Source: Deltaproteobacteria bacterium
Lineage (GTDB): Bacteria; Desulfobacterota; Dissulfuribacteria; Dissulfuribacterales; JALVPX01
Direction: 5' to 3'
DNA: 33,548 nucleotides
Assembly (NCBI GenBank): GCA_027031565.1
Contig: JALVPX010000159.1
Location: 1-33,548, forward strand
The notes beneath the pieces are model-generated. The model saw nothing but the letters and a program-made list of their open reading frames with translations. It was not told the DNA's origin and did not search any database. The stretch's first letter is position 1, and the number at the start of each line of letters is the position of its first letter. Positions 31,350 through 33,548 of the stretch are shown piece after piece. The translations under genes were made by a program, and so were the position numbers.

Positions 31350-31693
31350 GGCTGCTGGGGGTCTCCCTCACCATTTTTATAGGGTAGCCGTGCGACTGCC
31401 GAGTCTCTACGTTCCATTTCCGATAAAAAATGTTTCAGGAACCACCCCAGCAGCCATTTCCACGCCTGTGCATTCCAGAAGGATTTCATACGGCGTTGAA
31501 ATTTATTCCGTGTTATTCAAAATAAAGATAAATTTTTTCTTTTTTGAAGTGCCTGATTTGGAATTTGAACGCAAATGCGAAATGGGTTCAGTGTGTGGCT
31601 CCTGAAGAGTTTTCATCGTGAGATGCAGCACAAGGTGCAAGAAGCCGCACGAAAAGAACTATAAAAACTCGGAAGGAGACACACACTGAACCC
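31350..31693 (+). repeat. Composite hairpin element, copy 3
   Basis: Third copy of the element at 21447 and 21866, same strand, about 9.5 kb away between convergent namZ-like and hpt genes. 5' module (31350-31455): outer stem GGCTGCTGGGG/CCCCAGCAGCC, 11 perfect pairs. The inner motif is GGTCTCC opposite GGAACCA. 3' module (31584-31693): outer stem of 14 perfect pairs, GGGTTCAGTGTGTG/CACACACTGAACCC; TGGCTCC opposite GGAGACA; inner stem GAGTTTT/AAAACTC. The outer stem differs from copy 1 in sequence but stays paired. Positions 31169-31349 hold no gene or other feature I can support. Confidence 0.85.
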
Positions 31694-31747
31694 TGTAATA
31701 TGGTTAATGTGTAAAAAAACATCTCCTTTTAGTCAGTTCTACTCTTC

Positions 31748-31777
31748 CACTCCGAATTTTGGCAAATATTCAGAGTG
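31748..31777 (-). other. Stem-loop downstream of hpt
   Basis: On the minus strand CACTCTGAAT and ATTCGGAGTG form a 10-bp stem with one G-U pair, while on the plus strand one pair is mismatched, so the minus strand is favoured. It lies about 55 bp past the hpt stop. There is no T run after it, so it is a weak terminator or 3' end stabiliser. The rest of 31700-31831 shows nothing I recognise. Confidence 0.3.
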
Positions 31778-31831
31778 ATATTGCAACCAGTGTGATTTAG
31801 GGAGGCCGGGTCTGTGGCGCTGGCAGCTAGG

Positions 31832-32395
31832 CTACCTGTCAGAAGGCCAATATCCCTCTGGCTCGTATCCAGGCACGAGGTTGTGAATTCCCTGAAGGTG
31901 CCTGTACTGTTCATTGTAATCCAGGCCGTAACCCACGAGGAACCCCTTCTGAACGTCAAACCCGACATAATCGACCTGAACGTCAACCTTTCGCCGTTCT
32001 TTCTTGTCTATGAGGCAGCAGATCTTGACCGATGCAGGCTTGTGGAGCTTTAAAACCTCTGTCAGGTATTCCAGGGTGTATCCAGTGTCAACTATGTCCT
32101 CCACTACGATCACGTCCTTTCCGGAAATATCGAGTTCAATGTCCTTGGTTATGCTCACTTTTCCCTCTGACTCCATGCCGGACCCATAGCTGTACAAGCG
32201 GACAAAATCTATTTCCGTATTGACGTCCAGCGCTCTGCACAGATCTGCAAGGAAAATGAACGCCCCTTTCAAAATTCCGATCAGAACCAGCGGCCTCCCC
32301 TTGTAATCCCTGGAAATCTCCTTTCCAAGTTCTTGAACCCGGGCCTTGATTACGTCCGGAGACAATATCTCGGTTAATTGGTCTTTTTCCTGCAT
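31832..32395 (-). CDS. hpt: Hypoxanthine phosphoribosyltransferase
   Basis: A 187-residue purine-salvage enzyme joining hypoxanthine (or guanine) to PRPP to give IMP or GMP. The PRPP loop is VIVVEDIVDTGYT (95-107). RPLVLIGILKGAFIFLADLCRAL, DFVRLYSYGSGMESEGKVSI and KGFLVGYGLDYNEQYRHLQGI complete the Hpt pattern rather than the PyrR one. ATG 32395 has GGA six bases upstream and gives the usual N-terminus; a longer frame to 32644 adds about 83 residues of non-family sequence and overlaps the zinc-ribbon gene. The promoter is probably in the divergent gap 32396-32527. Confidence 0.95.
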   Translation of the reverse strand: MQEKDQLTEILSPDVIKARVQELGKEISRDYKGRPLVLIGILKGAFIFLADLCRALDVNTEIDFVRLYSYGSGMESEGKVSITKDIELDISGKDVIVVEDIVDTGYTLEYLTEVLKLHKPASVKICCLIDKKERRKVDVQVDYVGFDVQKGFLVGYGLDYNEQYRHLQGIHNLVPGYEPEGYWPSDR

Positions 32396-32459
32396 CTTTT
32401 CCAGGCTCCTCCAACTCGCTAATGTTGACAAGTTACCATATGTTATTACCTTATGCCCG

Positions 32460-32484
32460 AGCCGCCATGCATCTGGCGGCTTTT
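32460..32484 (+). promoter_or_regulatory. Terminator-like hairpin in the fmdB-suf leader
   Basis: AGCCGCC and GGCGGCT form a 7-bp GC-rich stem around an eight-base loop, followed by TTTT, on the plus strand about 45 bp before the zinc-ribbon gene. A TTGACA element (32425-32430) lies upstream, so transcripts from there would read through this hairpin. It could be an attenuator, or chance; the T run is short. Confidence 0.35.
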
Positions 32485-32527
32485 GTATCATGACATAAAT
32501 TTTAGATAGACGGAGGTCAAGATTTTT

Positions 32528-32743
32528 ATGCCTATATACGAATTTTCCTGCAAGAAGTGTAATACCAATTTTGAGACCTTCGTGGTCTCCCACAAGGGCA
32601 TAAGTTCGGTGGAATGCCCCAAGTGCGGCTCGAAAGAGGTGCATAAGGTCGTTTCTGCCTTTAATTGCGGGTGCTCATCCGGCAGTTCTATATCCGTCGG
32701 CGGCTCATCGGGTTGCGGCACTGGTTCCACGCGCTTTGGGTGA
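32528..32743 (+). CDS. FmdB-type zinc-ribbon protein
   Basis: A 71-residue protein. The first half holds a zinc ribbon with two CxxC pairs (CKKC and CPKC) in MPIYEFSCKKCNTNFETFV and ECPKCGSKEVHKV, the FmdB family signature. The tail (from about residue 47) is rich in Gly, Ser and Cys and is probably disordered. FmdB members are called putative regulatory proteins, but no target is known. GGAGG at 32512-32516 lies 11 bases before ATG 32528. It is followed after 40 bp by sufC, so it may be co-transcribed with the iron-sulfur genes, a link worth testing. Confidence 0.85.
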   Translation: MPIYEFSCKKCNTNFETFVVSHKGISSVECPKCGSKEVHKVVSAFNCGCSSGSSISVGGSSGCGTGSTRFG

Positions 32744-32783
32744 GCTTAACTAGACCTGGCTGGAAGCCGGGGCAGGAGGCACT

Positions 32784-33509
32784 ATGCTGGTAATTGAAGA
32801 CTTGTGGGTGGATGTTCAAGGCCGAGAAGTTCTGAAGGGTATCAACCTGGAGATTGGAAAGGGCGAGACCCACTGCCTTTTTGGGAAAAACGGCTCTGGC
32901 AAGACCACCTTGCTGATGACACTGATGGGTTTTTCCGGCTATGAGGTCAAGCATGGCAAGATCACCTTCAAGGGTGAAGATATAACCCGCATGCCTATTC
33001 ATGAAAGGTCAAGGTTGGGTATTGGAATTTCCTTTCAGAGGCCGCCGACACTGCGCGGAGTGAAGCTGCGTGACATGCTTGCCATTTGCAGCGGCGGAGA
33101 TGCAAGTGCGGCAACTCAGCTGGCCGTAAGTTACGGTTTCGACCATTTTCTGGACCGCGAAGTAAACCTTGGTTTCTCAGGCGGTGAGATCAAAAAATCA
33201 GAGCTTCTGCAACTGCTGGCCCAGAATCCGGACTTGACCCTCCTTGATGAACCCGAATCCGGCGTTGATATTGAAAATCTTCATGTGATAGGAGACATGA
33301 TACGCAAGCTGTTGGAAAAAGACAAACACAAGGGCCGTACCAAGTCGGGGCTAATTATCACCCATACCGGATTCATCCTTAATTACGTAGCTGCGGACAA
33401 GGGACACGTGATGCTCAATGGAAGGCTGTGCTGTCAGGGCAATCCAGTTGAAATATTCGAAGGCATCCAGAAATATGGCTACGAGGAGTGCGCGAGATGT
33501 CAGTTATAA
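32784..33509 (+). CDS. sufC: Iron-sulfur cluster assembly ATPase SufC
   Basis: A 241-residue ABC-type ATPase that drives iron-sulfur cluster assembly with SufB/SufD. Walker A is GKNGSGKT (34-41), the signature is GFSGGEIKKSELLQ, Walker B is LTLLDEPESGVDIENL and the switch histidine lies in ITHTGFIL. The stretch PPTLRGVKLRDML and the absence of membrane segments separate it from transport ATPases. AGGAGG precedes ATG 32784. It overlaps the next gene by 13 bp. With only one SufB/D partner visible, it looks like the minimal two-gene system seen in many anaerobes and archaea. Confidence 0.92.
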   Translation: MLVIEDLWVDVQGREVLKGINLEIGKGETHCLFGKNGSGKTTLLMTLMGFSGYEVKHGKITFKGEDITRMPIHERSRLGIGISFQRPPTLRGVKLRDMLAICSGGDASAATQLAVSYGFDHFLDREVNLGFSGGEIKKSELLQLLAQNPDLTLLDEPESGVDIENLHVIGDMIRKLLEKDKHKGRTKSGLIITHTGFILNYVAADKGHVMLNGRLCCQGNPVEIFEGIQKYGYEECARCQL

Positions 33510-33548
33510 AGGAAAACAGGCCTCATCCCCAGGACATAGAGCTTCTAC
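33497..33548 (+). CDS. SufB/SufD family protein, N-terminus only (runs off window)
   Basis: ATG 33497 opens a frame to the window edge coding for MSVIKENRPHPQDIELL. It overlaps the end of sufC by 13 bp with GAGG upstream. Position right after sufC makes a SufB/SufD scaffold very likely, but the 17 residues visible carry no diagnostic motif. The assignment rests on context. Confidence 0.6.
   Translation, partial: MSVIKENRPHPQDIELL

Noticed and set aside
31390..31605. Short open frame (71 residues) inside composite element copy 3
   Set aside because: The frame is not kept in copies 1 and 2 and includes the stem-loop sequence, so it is chance.
21447..31693. Idea that the repeats form a CRISPR array
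   Set aside because: Only three copies of about 350 bp, two tandem and one 9.5 kb away; no short evenly spaced repeats and no cas genes.
31832..32395. PyrR instead of Hpt
   Set aside because: The sequence shows the Hpt-type GYGLDYNEQYRHL end and lacks PyrR features; it is also far from the pyr gene.

Overview
The window looks like a chromosomal segment from an anaerobic, free-living Gram-negative bacterium, most likely a deltaproteobacterium (Desulfobacterota). This rests on gene content: DUF2959 lipoprotein, YedF-type selenium-metabolism protein, NtrB/NtrC-type two-component pair, a GH57 enzyme of the DUF1957 class, a minimal SufC plus SufB/D operon, and a fused homocysteine methyltransferase/methylene-THF reductase. 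Taxonomy is an inference; there is no rRNA in the window. No tRNA, CRISPR array, transposase or integrase was found.

Left part (1-8750): partial pyrB (minus) with a terminator-like hairpin over its ribosome binding site; a DUF2959 lipoprotein; a 160-nt gene-free stretch that looks like a small structured RNA; yedF (minus); then a plus-strand cluster of sensor kinase, sigma-54 response regulator, GT2 glycosyltransferase, secreted clostripain-type protease and small lipoprotein, converging on a LysM protein.

Middle (8783-21210): a DJ-1/PfpI protein divergent from a DUF2267 gene, a stand-alone THUMP protein and a U32 'peptidase' (RNA-hydroxylation family). Facing them is a long minus-strand gene train: recN, a PP-loop/NFACT-R-like tRNA thiolase, a PpiD-like foldase, a methionine/folate enzyme, ndk, thiL and ogt. 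A roughly 140-bp palindromic element occurs twice here: between the U32 gene and ogt, and 44 bp upstream of recN.

Right part (21211-33548): a 1.1-kb gene-free stretch carries two tandem copies of a roughly 350-bp structured element. It is followed by an IT-superfamily permease with an extra N-terminal domain and a tandem UspA protein, a 1008-residue GH57 protein, a secreted EndoU-like RNase overlapping a possible immunity-like partner (minus), an RluA-type pseudouridine synthase, NamZ-like DUF1343, a third copy of the structured element, hpt, an FmdB-type zinc ribbon and the start of a suf operon.

The most unusual feature is the three-copy 350-bp element (21447-21795, 21866-about 22210, 31350-31693). 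Each copy has two long hairpins that are inverted versions of each other, with conserved unpaired motifs and stems whose sequence changes while pairing is kept. It resembles a very large REPIN-like or MITE-like element, or a structured RNA/DNA family, and I do not recognise it as a named family.
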